A stretch of DNA of 64,000 nucleotides from Algoriphagus kandeliae (GCF_004571135.1 NZ_SPSB01000004.1:310001-374000); one strand, 5' to 3'. Shown: positions 52,590 to 61,164, counted from the stretch's first letter. Notes: generated from the sequence alone by a model not told the origin. Program-made: numbers and translations.

Positions 52590-53753
52590 TCAATCAAATA
52601 TCGGATGTCTTTCAAACGGCTTTTCCCGATCAAACAAATATCGATAAGTATGATGGGTTTTGTAAATATCTGCTAATAGCTGTTCGCAAACACGCATCAT
52701 CTTAGGATTGAAATCCCCAATCCAGTTCATTTCGATGGTTTTGTAAGGGAATTTTGGATCATTACTCATCTTATCATAAGAAATGATCATCGCACTTTCT
52801 ACTCCTTTACCCTGATGCTCGGGTACTACACCAAACACCAAACCCAACATTTTATTGGGTGGTGAAAAAGTTTTGTACCAAAGGAATTTGAGTTTTCCGA
52901 TCAAATCCATCTTTCCATTGACATGCTTGAAAATTTGATTAATCTCCGGAATATTGATAAAGAAAGAAACTGGCTCACCCTTGAAAAACCCAAAATAAAT
53001 CAGCCTTGGATCGATGATGGGCTTCATTTTCCCAAACATGATTTGAGCTTCCTTCAAAGTGAGGGATTTGCCTAGATGCCTTGCCCAAGCCTTATTGTAA
53101 ACGGTCATAAAGTACTCGGGAGCTTTTTCCTTCAACTCCTTTCCTTTGATGTATCGAAATGAATAATCAGGGTTTGCGATTATCTGATTAGCCCTCTTGA
53201 TCATCTTTTCATCAAAACGCAATTCCTGAACGGGCCGCATGTAGGTAAACTGCTTGAAATAAAGCTTGAAACCGTAATCCTCGAAGAATTTTTGATAGTA
53301 AGAAAAATTCCAGGGCATGTTGTAGTTCGGCTCGGAATACCCATCAACAAGCAAGCCCCACCACTTATCACGCTCTCCAAAATTGATAGGGCCATCCATA
53401 GCCTCCATTCCTTCACTTTGAAGCCAATCTTTGGCAACATCAAATAGCATGAAAGCAGCTTCCTCATTGTCGATGCATTCAAAAAAACCTACTCCTCCAG
53501 TCGGCTGCTTTTCCTTCATTTTTGGATTGATAAAGGCAGCAATACGACCGATGGTTTGGCCTTTATTGTCCTGAAGCAACCATCGTTTGGCCTTGGCTCC
53601 CCGACGAAAAAGCTTGTTCGTTTCCGGATGAAAAAGTCCTTCAATATCCTTATCTAGCGGTCGGATCCAGTTTTTCTCGTTTTTGTATAGCCTTACCGCC
53701 ATCTCAATGAATTCTTTTTGATGGGCGGGTGTGGTAACTTCAATCAGCTTCAT
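52590..53753 (-). CDS. GNAT-like protein of unknown substrate (YghO-like)
   Basis: 387 residues, no signal or membrane segment. It resembles a family of GNAT-fold proteins of unknown substrate, known from YghO: MKLIEVTTPAHQKEFIEMAVRLYKNEKNWIRPL, AKRWLLQDNKGQTIGRIAAFINP, DGPINFGERDKWWGLLVDGYSEPNYNMPWNFSYY, and the acetyl-CoA-binding-like GVVPEHQGKGVESAMIISY near residue 320. Both the length and the two-part arrangement suggest two GNAT-like halves. It is monocistronic. Confidence 0.75.
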   Translation of the reverse strand: MKLIEVTTPAHQKEFIEMAVRLYKNEKNWIRPLDKDIEGLFHPETNKLFRRGAKAKRWLLQDNKGQTIGRIAAFINPKMKEKQPTGGVGFFECIDNEEAAFMLFDVAKDWLQSEGMEAMDGPINFGERDKWWGLLVDGYSEPNYNMPWNFSYYQKFFEDYGFKLYFKQFTYMRPVQELRFDEKMIKRANQIIANPDYSFRYIKGKELKEKAPEYFMTVYNKAWARHLGKSLTLKEAQIMFGKMKPIIDPRLIYFGFFKGEPVSFFINIPEINQIFKHVNGKMDLIGKLKFLWYKTFSPPNKMLGLVFGVVPEHQGKGVESAMIISYDKMSNDPKFPYKTIEMNWIGDFNPKMMRVCEQLLADIYKTHHTYRYLFDREKPFERHPIFD

Positions 53754-53806
53754 TAGGAGAGAATTTTAGTGGGTAAAATTAACCCAAGGTTCTGAAATGG
53801 CAATAA

Positions 53807-54697
53807 TTATCGCTTCGGGGCTAAATTTGGATAGTCCGTGATAATTCCATCGACTCCCAAACCCAATAATCTTTCCATCTGCTCTTTGGTGTTAACAGTC
53901 CAGGGAACCACCTTCATCCCTTTTTGATGAAGAGACTCCACGATCTCCTTATTCAAGGCTAAGAAATAAGGAGAATAGAATTCAGGAACGAACCCCAATT
54001 CATTCAAATCCTCTTGAAACCGGGAGGCATTTTCCACCAACATAGCCAACGGAACTTCTGGATATTTTTCGTGAATATACTTCAACACACGGAAGTCAAA
54101 TGATTGGATATTTACCCGTTCCCAGCCAATTGATTCAGAGATTAAATTGACTACAAGATCCGAAAATTCTGCTACCCCGGGATGATATTCCCCATCTCCT
54201 TCAGGACTACTTTTGATCTCAATATTGTAGTGTGGTGCCGGTAAACCCTTATCTTTTGCATACTTTTCTGCCACCTCAAAGACATCCCGAAGCAAAGGTT
54301 TGGTAGTAAAAAATTTAACCTGTTGCGGGAATCCCGGATGAACTTTACTTCCACAGTCATAGGCCAAAACTTCAGCATAAGTCATTTGGTAAATGTTATG
54401 CGAATGATCATCTATGGGAATTTCCTGCCTGTCAGGCGTCAAACAAATAACTGGATTCATGAAAGGTTCATGCGAAAGAATCACTTGACCATCCTTAGTA
54501 ACAGCTAAATCCATTTCCAATGTGCTAACTCCCAAATCCATCGCTTTAATCATAGCTGGGATCGTATTTTCTGGCATCAATCCCCTGCTGCCTCGATGAC
54601 CTTGGAGATCATAGGAAAACTGAGCAAACACGGAAAGAGGGAAGACCATCAAAAGTCCTAAGAGTATATTTTTCAAAAGCTTCAGTTTAATTATCAT
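53807..54697 (-). CDS. Glycerophosphodiester phosphodiesterase
   Basis: 296 residues. MIIKLKLLKNILLGLLMVFPLSVFAQF is a signal peptide, so the enzyme is exported. The GDPD TIM barrel has DLQGHRGSRGLMPENTIPAMIKAM (catalytic His and Arg-Gly), LEMDLAVTKDGQVILSHEP (Glu/Asp metal ligands and second His), YNIEIKSS and MKVVPWTVNTKEQMERLLGLGVDGIITDYP. All metal and catalytic residues appear present. It releases glycerol-3-phosphate from deacylated phospholipids in the periplasm. The MORN-type gene ends 6 bp upstream, so they share an operon. Confidence 0.95.
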   Translation of the reverse strand: MIIKLKLLKNILLGLLMVFPLSVFAQFSYDLQGHRGSRGLMPENTIPAMIKAMDLGVSTLEMDLAVTKDGQVILSHEPFMNPVICLTPDRQEIPIDDHSHNIYQMTYAEVLAYDCGSKVHPGFPQQVKFFTTKPLLRDVFEVAEKYAKDKGLPAPHYNIEIKSSPEGDGEYHPGVAEFSDLVVNLISESIGWERVNIQSFDFRVLKYIHEKYPEVPLAMLVENASRFQEDLNELGFVPEFYSPYFLALNKEIVESLHQKGMKVVPWTVNTKEQMERLLGLGVDGIITDYPNLAPKR

Positions 54698-54703
54698 AAA
54701 AAC

Positions 54704-56074
54704 TTAGTTTCTTAACAGAAAGGACCCATTCATATTATTCTGCGTTCTAAACATACTTTCTTGCGCTGACCGTAAAGCATCCACCGATCCATTAGGATTT
54801 GTGTTATATCCCATTGACCTCATATTTCGGTTAGTTGTGGCGCCCCTGGAATTGATGGCAGGGTTACTTGAGTTTGAATAATCGGGGATGTAATCTTGTT
54901 GGTCTATAATTTCCCCTTCATAGCTATAGAAGTTCCACAAACCGATCCGATCAGTGCCGACCATTCTCCCAGCTGCTGTAACTCGATCTGATTTTGGAAA
55001 ATAAAAGTACCAGTCACCCTTTGGTATTCCTTTGGAATATTTCCCTTTAGCTATAATGTGGCCCTCGGAATCATAGAATATTCGCTGCCCGGTTCCTTTT
55101 CTCAACTTACCCCCATTTAATTCATTTTCTCCAACTAAAAATGGACCCACAGACACCAATTCACCCGCTTCAAACATTTCAATTTGTGAGGTTTCTTCGG
55201 ATTCATCAACAAGAATCCATTCCCCTTCTTTCAGCCCGTCTACATAGTTTCCTTTTCTGTAAAAGCCTGAAACAATATCAACCCGCTCCGTCCATTCACC
55301 AGAGGGCAATCCTTCCTTAAAGTGTCCCTTAAAATCTAATTCCCCATTCTTGTCATAGGAAATCCATTCACCTTCAGGTTTCCCATTCAAAAAATTCCCT
55401 CGGACAGTCAGCTTCCCGTTTTCATCAAATTCTTCCAAAAGTCCATTTGGAATTCCACCTGAGTAAGCTCCCCTTTCCTGCAAATTTCCATTTTCGAAAA
55501 ACAAGCGGTAATTACCGTCTAATTCTCCATTTTGATAGGGAATCTCCCATCTAGCTTTTCCGTCAGGATAATATCCTAAAGCATTGCCTTGCATCAGGCC
55601 TTCCTTGTAATTGACTTCTATCTTGGTGACTCCGTTTTCATAAAATTCTTCCCAAGTTCCTTCTCTTTTCCCTTCCAAATAGGCTCCCTGAGCCTTCAAT
55701 TCGCCATTTTTATAAAATTCCCGAAAATCACCATTTTGTTTTCCATCCACATAAAACGTGATGGATTTAATCTCTCCTGAAGGGTAATTTTCTTGATATA
55801 GACCTTCAGGAAGGTCCGCTTTGAAATTAATTTGAAATACAACTCTTTCAGGAGTGAATTTCTCCTCGAAAACCTTCCGGTTTGCCCTCAGCAAATTGGG
55901 CTGAGGATTATCGAGTGGATTATTGGAATAGTAAACCTTCCACAATCCTTCTTTCTTCCCATTTACGATTTCTCCAACACCCAACAGATTGGTGTTCCCG
56001 AAATACAAATAGCTTAATTCAGTAGAATCAGGGGCAGAAAAAAGAAAAAATATAGATACAATAAATGACCACAT
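54704..56074 (-). CDS. YwqK-type MORN-repeat exported protein
   Basis: 456 residues. MWSFIVSIFFLFSAPDSTE is a probable signal peptide. About ten MORN-like repeats of roughly 23 residues fill residues 50-390, recognisable by G-x-W/F-x-x-Y-x-x-G-x-L such as GEWISYDKNGELDFKGHFKEGLPSG and GTWEEFYENGVTKIEVNYKEGLMQG. The Ser/Asn-rich C-terminal 60 residues are low complexity. YwqK proteins have been called antitoxins in Bacillus, but no toxin is adjacent here, and exported forms in Bacteroidota have no known function. It precedes the GDPD gene by 6 bp. Confidence 0.85.
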   Translation of the reverse strand: MWSFIVSIFFLFSAPDSTELSYLYFGNTNLLGVGEIVNGKKEGLWKVYYSNNPLDNPQPNLLRANRKVFEEKFTPERVVFQINFKADLPEGLYQENYPSGEIKSITFYVDGKQNGDFREFYKNGELKAQGAYLEGKREGTWEEFYENGVTKIEVNYKEGLMQGNALGYYPDGKARWEIPYQNGELDGNYRLFFENGNLQERGAYSGGIPNGLLEEFDENGKLTVRGNFLNGKPEGEWISYDKNGELDFKGHFKEGLPSGEWTERVDIVSGFYRKGNYVDGLKEGEWILVDESEETSQIEMFEAGELVSVGPFLVGENELNGGKLRKGTGQRIFYDSEGHIIAKGKYSKGIPKGDWYFYFPKSDRVTAAGRMVGTDRIGLWNFYSYEGEIIDQQDYIPDYSNSSNPAINSRGATTNRNMRSMGYNTNPNGSVDALRSAQESMFRTQNNMNGSFLLRN

Positions 56075-56150
56075 AATGGTTTTTGAAATAGCTAACTAGC
56101 TAAAAATAAGACTAGCTTAGAACAACTCCAATTATATTTAAAACTGATTT

Positions 56151-57464
56151 TTAACTGATTACATCAGCATACAAATCAAACTCCGTCGCTTCAGTCACCT
56201 TAGCCTGCACAAAATCTCCAACCCTACAATAGTATTTCGAAGCATCAATCAACACCTCATTGTCCACCTCCACGGAGTCAAATTCCGTTCGGCCGACAAA
56301 GTATCCTCCTTCTTTTTTATCGATCAGCACTTTGAAAGTTTTACCGACCTTTTCCTGATTGAGGTCATAGCTGATCTGCTCCTGAACTTCCATTAAATAA
56401 TTGGCGCGTTCTTGCTTTTCCTCTTGGGAAAGTTTGTCTTCCATCGAGAAAGCATGGGTATTTTCTTCATGGGAATAAGTGAAAACTCCCAAACGCTCAA
56501 ACTTCATCCGCTCAACAAAGTCCACCATTTCCTGGAATTCCTTTCCTCCCTCTCCTGGGTGTCCGGCGATCAAAGTAGTTCGGATGGCTATTTCAGGAAT
56601 CATTTCCCGTATTCTATAGATCAATTCCTCCTGCTTTTCTCGGGTAGTTCCACGACGCATGGCCTTTAGAACATCTGTAGAGCCATGCTGCAAAGGAATA
56701 TCTAAGTAATTACAAATATTGGAACGCTCCTTCATCACTTCAATCACATCCATCGGAAAACCCGTAGGATAAGCATAATGCAAGCGAATCCAGTCGATTC
56801 CCTCTACATCAGAAAGTTGTCGAAGCAGCTCTGCCAGATTTCTCTTTTTATACAAATCCAAACCATAATAGGTTGAATCCTGTGCGATCAGTAATAATTC
56901 CTTCGTACCATTTGCAGCCTTATGTTGTGCTTCTTTGACCAATTCCTCAATTGGTCGAGAGATATGACCTCCCCGCATCAAAGGAATAGCACAGAAAGAA
57001 CAAGGACGGTCACATCCTTCAGAGATCTTCATGTAGGCATAATGCGCATTATGAGTGAGCAATCGCTCACCTACCAACTCATGCTTATAGTCGGCTTTGA
57101 ATTTTTTCAGAATGGCTGGCAAATCCCTTGTCCCAAAAAATGCATCGACCTGGGGAATTTCTTTTTCTAAATCGTCTTTGTAGCGCTGAGAAAGACAACC
57201 TGTCACATAAACCTTATCTACCAAGCCCTGCTCCTTTGCGTCTACATACTGAAGGATGGTATCGATGGACTCTTGCTTGGCATTATCGATAAACCCGCAG
57301 GTATTGATAATGACAATGTTATTATCATCCGAATTGGATTCATGACTGGCATTGATGCCGTTGCCTTTCAATTGGGTCAAAAGTACTTCGGAATCCACCA
57401 GGTTTTTGGAGCAACCCATGGTGATGATATTGACTTTGTCTTTCTTTAATGTTCTCGCTTTCAC
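56151..57464 (-). CDS. rimO: Ribosomal protein S12 methylthiotransferase RimO
   Basis: 437 residues from GTG 57464, which gives the usual MKARTLKKDKVNIITMGCSKNLVDSE. A TTG at 57491 is an alternative start. The UPF0004 domain carries the auxiliary cluster Cys residues (MGCSKN, NTCGFIDN and TGCLSQRY), and the radical SAM site is EGCDRPCSFCAIPLMRGGHISRP. A TRAM domain closes the chain. It adds a methylthio group to Asp88/89 of ribosomal protein S12. A -7-like element (57489-57496) overlaps the alternative start, supporting the GTG. Confidence 0.95.
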   Translation of the reverse strand: MKARTLKKDKVNIITMGCSKNLVDSEVLLTQLKGNGINASHESNSDDNNIVIINTCGFIDNAKQESIDTILQYVDAKEQGLVDKVYVTGCLSQRYKDDLEKEIPQVDAFFGTRDLPAILKKFKADYKHELVGERLLTHNAHYAYMKISEGCDRPCSFCAIPLMRGGHISRPIEELVKEAQHKAANGTKELLLIAQDSTYYGLDLYKKRNLAELLRQLSDVEGIDWIRLHYAYPTGFPMDVIEVMKERSNICNYLDIPLQHGSTDVLKAMRRGTTREKQEELIYRIREMIPEIAIRTTLIAGHPGEGGKEFQEMVDFVERMKFERLGVFTYSHEENTHAFSMEDKLSQEEKQERANYLMEVQEQISYDLNQEKVGKTFKVLIDKKEGGYFVGRTEFDSVEVDNEVLIDASKYYCRVGDFVQAKVTEATEFDLYADVIS

Positions 57465-57488
57465 AGAATTCGCTTCGATTTGGGAGTG

Positions 57489-57496
57489 CAAAGGTA
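57489..57496 (-). promoter_or_regulatory. Candidate -7 element of rimO
   Basis: TACCTTTG on the minus strand, 25 bp before the preferred GTG start. No clear TTG lies 20 bp upstream. Confidence 0.45.
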
Positions 57497-57507
57497 GTTA
57501 AAATTGA

Positions 57508-57566
57508 GTTGGAAAGTTATTAATGTTGGAAAGTTGAAAGGTGAAGAATCCAACTTTCCAACCTTA
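57508..57566. repeat. Direct and inverted copies of GTTGGAAAGTT
   Basis: GTTGGAAAGTT occurs at 57508-57518 and 57525-57535, and inverted as AACTTTCCAAC near 57552-57562. The second and third can form an 11-bp hairpin in the rimO upstream region. A related word lies at 52443. Role unknown. Confidence 0.5.
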
Positions 57567-57579
57567 CCCCTTTTGAAAT

Positions 57580-58386
57580 TTAGTCTTTTTCCAACCTCCA
57601 ATCCTCTTGTAATTCGGTATCCCATAAAAACAAACTAAATGGAGGGGCCGTGGGAATTTTTTCCCAGCTATAACGAGGATTTTCCAAGCGCTTTTTCAAT
57701 TCATCTAATTCCCATTCACCTATTCCAATCTTCCAAACTGCCTGCATCATTTTACGAACTTGGTGATAGAGAAAACCAGTTCCAATTACCTCCATCATAT
57801 AAACCCTTTGACCTAAATCAACCCAGGGAGTATCCTTAGCAGGTTGAATATCGCAATGGAGGATGGTTCTCGAATAATCGGATTTGGTATCTGAAGGTTT
57901 GCAAAAAGCATAAAAATCATGGGTACCCTCAAAGAGCTTTGCAGCAAGTCTCATTTTCTCTACATCAACTTTTGAAAATAATGATACCAGAAAGCTCGAT
58001 GAAAATGGATGAGGATTATCATCATCTGTAAAAAAGTAACGATAGGTCTTCTTTCGGGATGCCTGAATCAAATTAAACTCCAGTCTGCAAAGCCCCTCAA
58101 AAGCAATTCGTATTTCTCCACCTAAATAGGAATTGATCAATTGAACCTTTTCTTTAAGGTTAGATGGCTCTTTAAGGAGGAGTTGAAAAAAGGCCTTTCG
58201 GCAACTTACTCCAGAGTCCGTCCGACTTGACCCCAATAACTTGAAGTCTTCATGTCCCAAAACATAGCGGAAAACTCGTTCCAATTTCCCCTGAATGGTA
58301 GGCTGACCTTTCTGGATTGCCCATCCTTTATACCGGGCGCCGTAATAGGAAACTGAAAAAAGATAGATATGAGAATTAGTCTGCAC
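57580..58386 (-). CDS. TruA-family tRNA pseudouridine synthase
   Basis: 268 residues, GTG start at 58386. The TruA fold is clear: YLFSVSYYGARYKGWAIQKGQPTIQGKLERVFRYVLG, the active-site loop LGSSRTDSGVSCRKAFFQL with the catalytic Asp, RKKTYRYFFTDDDNPHPFSSSFL, and LYHQVRKMMQAVWKIGIGE. The loop has RTDSGVS instead of the canonical RTDAGVH(A/S), and the body is divergent, so this may be a second TruA-like paralogue with another target rather than the standard position 38-40 enzyme. It stands alone. Confidence 0.85.
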   Translation of the reverse strand: MQTNSHIYLFSVSYYGARYKGWAIQKGQPTIQGKLERVFRYVLGHEDFKLLGSSRTDSGVSCRKAFFQLLLKEPSNLKEKVQLINSYLGGEIRIAFEGLCRLEFNLIQASRKKTYRYFFTDDDNPHPFSSSFLVSLFSKVDVEKMRLAAKLFEGTHDFYAFCKPSDTKSDYSRTILHCDIQPAKDTPWVDLGQRVYMMEVIGTGFLYHQVRKMMQAVWKIGIGEWELDELKKRLENPRYSWEKIPTAPPFSLFLWDTELQEDWRLEKD

Positions 58387-58450
58387 GCCCGAATTTACTT
58401 AAAAAGAAAGCTTGATTTAAAACTTGCAGACTTAAACCAATGAAGGGACC

Positions 58451-59062
58451 TTATCCTAATAGGTGTTCGTTTACCCATTCCACTTCTTCTTGTCGAATGG
58501 TATGCATTGAATCAGGGAAAGGAATAAGCGTCACCTCTGCACCCATTTTTTTCAACAAATCTGCTGAATCCTGCATTCTGCTTAGCGGAACATGCATGTC
58601 TTGTTTGCTTCCAGAAATCAAAATTGGTGTTCCTTGAAAATCGCCTTGATATTTAGCAGGGTTGAGTTTTTCACCAATTAGCCCGCCCGTAAACGCAACA
58701 ACTCCTCCGAATTTCTTACCATTCCTCGCAGCAAATTCTAAACTCAAACAGGCTCCTTGGGAGAATCCTAAGATTAAAATATCAGATGAAGAAACTCCTC
58801 CATTGATCAAATACTCAAATGCTTGTTGAATCTGGGAAAGTGACTCTTCCAATTTCGGCTGATTGCTTTCATCAGGGGCCATAAAGCTGAAAGGATACCA
58901 GGTATTATCAGAAGCTTGAGGAGCAACCAAAGCATACTCATCCAAATTCAAATAAGACTGTAAAGAAAGAATGCTTTCAGCAGAGGCACCTCTACCATGG
59001 ATCAAAATGGCTGCCTTTCGACCATTTTCAGGTTTTTCTCCTGCAATTATCATATTAGACAT
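58451..59062 (-). CDS. Phospholipase/carboxylesterase-type alpha/beta hydrolase (MhqD-like)
   Basis: 203 residues with an intact Ser-Asp-His triad: nucleophile in ILGFSQGACLSLEFAARNG, Asp in ILISGSKQDMHVPLSRM and His in PFPDSMHTIRQEE. An N-terminal strand IAGEKPENGRKAAILIHGRGASAESIL forms the oxyanion hole. It resembles MhqD/YodD-type carboxylesterases of Gram-positive quinone-response operons. It overlaps the upstream dioxygenase gene by 8 bp and is the last gene of the MarR-controlled cluster. Confidence 0.88.
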   Translation of the reverse strand: MSNMIIAGEKPENGRKAAILIHGRGASAESILSLQSYLNLDEYALVAPQASDNTWYPFSFMAPDESNQPKLEESLSQIQQAFEYLINGGVSSSDILILGFSQGACLSLEFAARNGKKFGGVVAFTGGLIGEKLNPAKYQGDFQGTPILISGSKQDMHVPLSRMQDSADLLKKMGAEVTLIPFPDSMHTIRQEEVEWVNEHLLG

Positions 59063-60005
59063 AGTCTTCCAAATTTACTTGAACTTCAGGAAGTAATTGT
59101 TCGATGCGTGGACGAGATGCCTCAGCCCAATCTGGTAACTTTAACAATTCACCGAGATTCTCTTCCTCCTCATCAATAGCAAATCCAGGCTCGTCTGTAG
59201 CGATTTCAAAAAGTACTCCTCCTGGCTCCCTGAAATAAATGCTTTTGAAATAATTCCTGTCACGAACTTCAGTCACCCCATAACCATGCTCCATCAAAAT
59301 ACGCTGCATTTCCAATTGGGATTCCTCATTGGCAGTTCGGAATGCGATATGGTGAACAGTACCGGCACTCTGCATTCCACGATTTCCGCTTTTATCAATT
59401 CGGATATCAACTATGTCACCTGGCTTTCCTTCGGTTCCATAGCGATAGCGATCACCTTCTTGCCCGATAAAGCGATAATTCATGTGATCCATCAACAGGA
59501 TTTCTGTCAAATCCTTAGCACGAAGATTTAAAGTTGCTCCGTAAAATCCTTTGATTGAATGTTCAGCTGGAATATGACCTTGAGGCCAACCTTTACGATC
59601 ATCAAGATCATTGGCAATCAACTCTAAGCCCATCCCGTCATGGTCTTCAAATCGAATCAATTGATCTCCAAAGCGAGTCTGAACATCAGAAACAGGAATA
59701 CCAAATTTTCGCAAGCGATCGATCCAGTATTGCAAGGAATTCTTAGCTATGGAAAAAGCAGTATAGGTTAATTCACCAGTCCCCTTTACTCCCCGTCTTG
59801 CTCCTTTAAAAGGAAAAGTAGTGAAAACCGCACCCGGGCGTCCCAATTCATCTCCGAAATAAAAATGATAAACATCTGGAGCATCAAAATTAATGGTCTT
59901 TTTTACCAATCGCAGTCCTAGGACTCCAGTGTAGAAGTCAATGTTTTTTTGAGGATCACCTGCGATGGCAGTGATATGATGGATACCCGTGATTAATGCT
60001 TTCAT
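59055..60005 (-). CDS. Ring-cleaving dioxygenase, VOC superfamily (MhqO-like)
   Basis: 316 residues made of two VOC modules: ITGIHHITAIAGDPQKNIDFYTGVLGLRLVKKTINFDAPDVYHFYFGDELGRPG at the start, and GTVHHIAFRTANEESQLEMQRILMEHG with FKSIYFREPGGVLFEIATDEPGF in the second half. His and Glu residues at the usual metal positions are present. The closest known relatives are MhqO/LinE-type extradiol dioxygenases. It is expected to open catechol- or hydroquinone-like rings. It is cotranscribed with the hydrolase and follows yceI across a strong hairpin. Confidence 0.9.
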   Translation of the reverse strand: MKALITGIHHITAIAGDPQKNIDFYTGVLGLRLVKKTINFDAPDVYHFYFGDELGRPGAVFTTFPFKGARRGVKGTGELTYTAFSIAKNSLQYWIDRLRKFGIPVSDVQTRFGDQLIRFEDHDGMGLELIANDLDDRKGWPQGHIPAEHSIKGFYGATLNLRAKDLTEILLMDHMNYRFIGQEGDRYRYGTEGKPGDIVDIRIDKSGNRGMQSAGTVHHIAFRTANEESQLEMQRILMEHGYGVTEVRDRNYFKSIYFREPGGVLFEIATDEPGFAIDEEEENLGELLKLPDWAEASRPRIEQLLPEVQVNLEDYV

Positions 60006-60025
60006 GATGATAGATTTTTAAAGGA

Positions 60026-60053
60026 AACCTTTGGAGATTACTCCCCAAAGGTT
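60026..60053 (-). promoter_or_regulatory. Strong intercistronic hairpin between yceI and the dioxygenase gene
   Basis: On the minus strand AACCTTTGGGGAG pairs with CTCCAAAGGTT (about 12 bp with one G-T pair) around a five-base loop. It is followed by TTTCCTTTAAAAATC, a poor T-tract, so it is more likely an attenuating or mRNA-stabilising hairpin than a full terminator. Confidence 0.6.
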
Positions 60054-60064
60054 GAAATATTAAA

Positions 60065-60592
60065 TTAAGCCTGCTTTACAAGCTGAATATTCAAGTGCAA
60101 ACGAACTTGATCACTTACGACTACAGAACCTGCTTCAGTCACTGCGGACCAAGCCAATCCAAACTCTTTTCGGTTGATTTTACCTTCGATTTCAAAACCA
60201 GCTTTTGTCTGACCGTATGGATCAGCTACAACACCACCGAAATCTACGTCCAACTCAACTTGCTTTTTGGTGCCTCGCATTTCCAATTCACCTACCAACT
60301 TATAGTCTCCAGACTCCTTGCTAACCTTACCTTCAAAAGAAAGTTTTGGATGATTTTCAGCATCGAAGAAATCAGCAGACTTCAAGTGATTATCTCGATC
60401 AGTCTGATTAGTGTCAATGCTATCGATGGCAGCAGAGAAAGAAACAGAAGCTCCATCAAAATCGTCTGAGGTGCTCTCGGCAGAACCTTCAAATGATCGG
60501 AAGAAACCTGTAACTGTAGAAATCACCAAGTGCTTCACCTTGAATGAAACTTCAGAATGTGTAGGATCGATTGTCCATTTAGTAGTACTCAT
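60065..60592 (-). CDS. YceI-family protein
   Basis: 175 residues forming a single YceI lipocalin-like barrel: MSTTKWTIDPTHSEVSFKVKHLVISTVTGFFRSFEG, RDNHLKSADFFDAENHPKLSFEGKV, and MRGTKKQVELDVDFGGVVADPYGQTKAGFEIEGKINRKEFGL. There is no signal peptide, so this is a cytoplasmic form, unlike periplasmic E. coli YceI. Family members bind polyisoprenoid or other long hydrophobic molecules. It is the first gene after marR, with a marR-like operator in front of it at 60641-60650. Confidence 0.92.
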   Translation of the reverse strand: MSTTKWTIDPTHSEVSFKVKHLVISTVTGFFRSFEGSAESTSDDFDGASVSFSAAIDSIDTNQTDRDNHLKSADFFDAENHPKLSFEGKVSKESGDYKLVGELEMRGTKKQVELDVDFGGVVADPYGQTKAGFEIEGKINRKEFGLAWSAVTEAGSVVVSDQVRLHLNIQLVKQA

Positions 60593-60640
60593 AGTTGTGT
60601 TTGTTTTGTGAATTATAAATTGAATTGTTTTGACATTATA

Positions 60641-60650
60641 TGTATATACA
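60641..60650. promoter_or_regulatory. MarR operator candidate before yceI
   Basis: TGTATATACA, a perfect 10-bp palindrome 48 bp before the yceI ATG. The identical sequence sits before marR at 61145-61154. Nothing else in the 77-bp gap looks like a promoter of the TAnnTTTG type. Confidence 0.65.
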
Positions 60651-60669
60651 CTATTTATTCTAAATTTTT

Positions 60670-61122
60670 TTACCCCCTCATCTTGTCTAGTAAGTCATTT
60701 AGCTGCCTTACTTCTTCCTCAGTCAAATGAATTAACGTTCGGTTTGATTCCTCCACTTTCCCTTCCAATTCTCTAAGGAGGTTTAGTCCCTTCTCGGAGA
60801 TTACCACGTCCACTTGTCTTCGATCAGTGGGACATTCCTCTCGAATGAGTAAGCCCTTTGTTTTTAACTTTTCCACCAATCTGGATGCATTGGACATTTT
60901 ATTTAACATCCGATCCTGAATGGAAGAAACAGTTGTAGGTACTCCGTTTTGTCCCCTCAAAATTCGTAGTACATTATATTGTTCTGGAGAGATGTCATAG
61001 GGCTTAAATAGGGCGTTTTGCAAAGTCACCAAATAGCTATGTGTAAATAGCAAATTTACCACTGCCTTGTTGTAAGGGTCTTTGAATTCCCTTTGCCTTA
61101 TTGCATCTTCTATTTTTCCCAT
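60670..61122 (-). CDS. MarR-family transcriptional regulator
   Basis: 150 residues. A central winged helix-turn-helix is visible: DISPEQYNVLRILRGQNGVPTTVSSIQDRMLNKMSNASRLVEKLKTKGLLIREECPTDRRQVDVVISEKGLNLL, where TDRRQ marks the MarR wing tip. Dimerisation helices flank it. No Cys is present in the conserved sensing position, so a thiol switch is less likely. The same palindrome stands before this gene and yceI, which supports autoregulation and control of the yceI-dioxygenase-esterase genes, as MhqR does in Bacillus. Confidence 0.94.
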   Translation of the reverse strand: MGKIEDAIRQREFKDPYNKAVVNLLFTHSYLVTLQNALFKPYDISPEQYNVLRILRGQNGVPTTVSSIQDRMLNKMSNASRLVEKLKTKGLLIREECPTDRRQVDVVISEKGLNLLRELEGKVEESNRTLIHLTEEEVRQLNDLLDKMRG

Positions 61123-61143
61123 TTTTACTTACAAGTGAATTTA

Positions 61144-61164
61144 ATGTATATACATACAAATGTA
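61144..61164 (-). promoter_or_regulatory. marR promoter and operator candidate
   Basis: ATGTATATACAT (61144-61155) is a perfect 12-bp palindrome that directly follows the -7-like TACATTTG (61164-61157, minus strand). A bound repressor would sit on the transcription start, 22-33 bp before the marR ATG. No TTG at the -33 spacing is seen. Confidence 0.65.

Noticed and set aside
54704..56074. YwqK-type gene as the antitoxin of a toxin-antitoxin pair
   Set aside because: Neighbours are GDPD and rimO; no toxin-like gene is adjacent, and the protein has a signal peptide.
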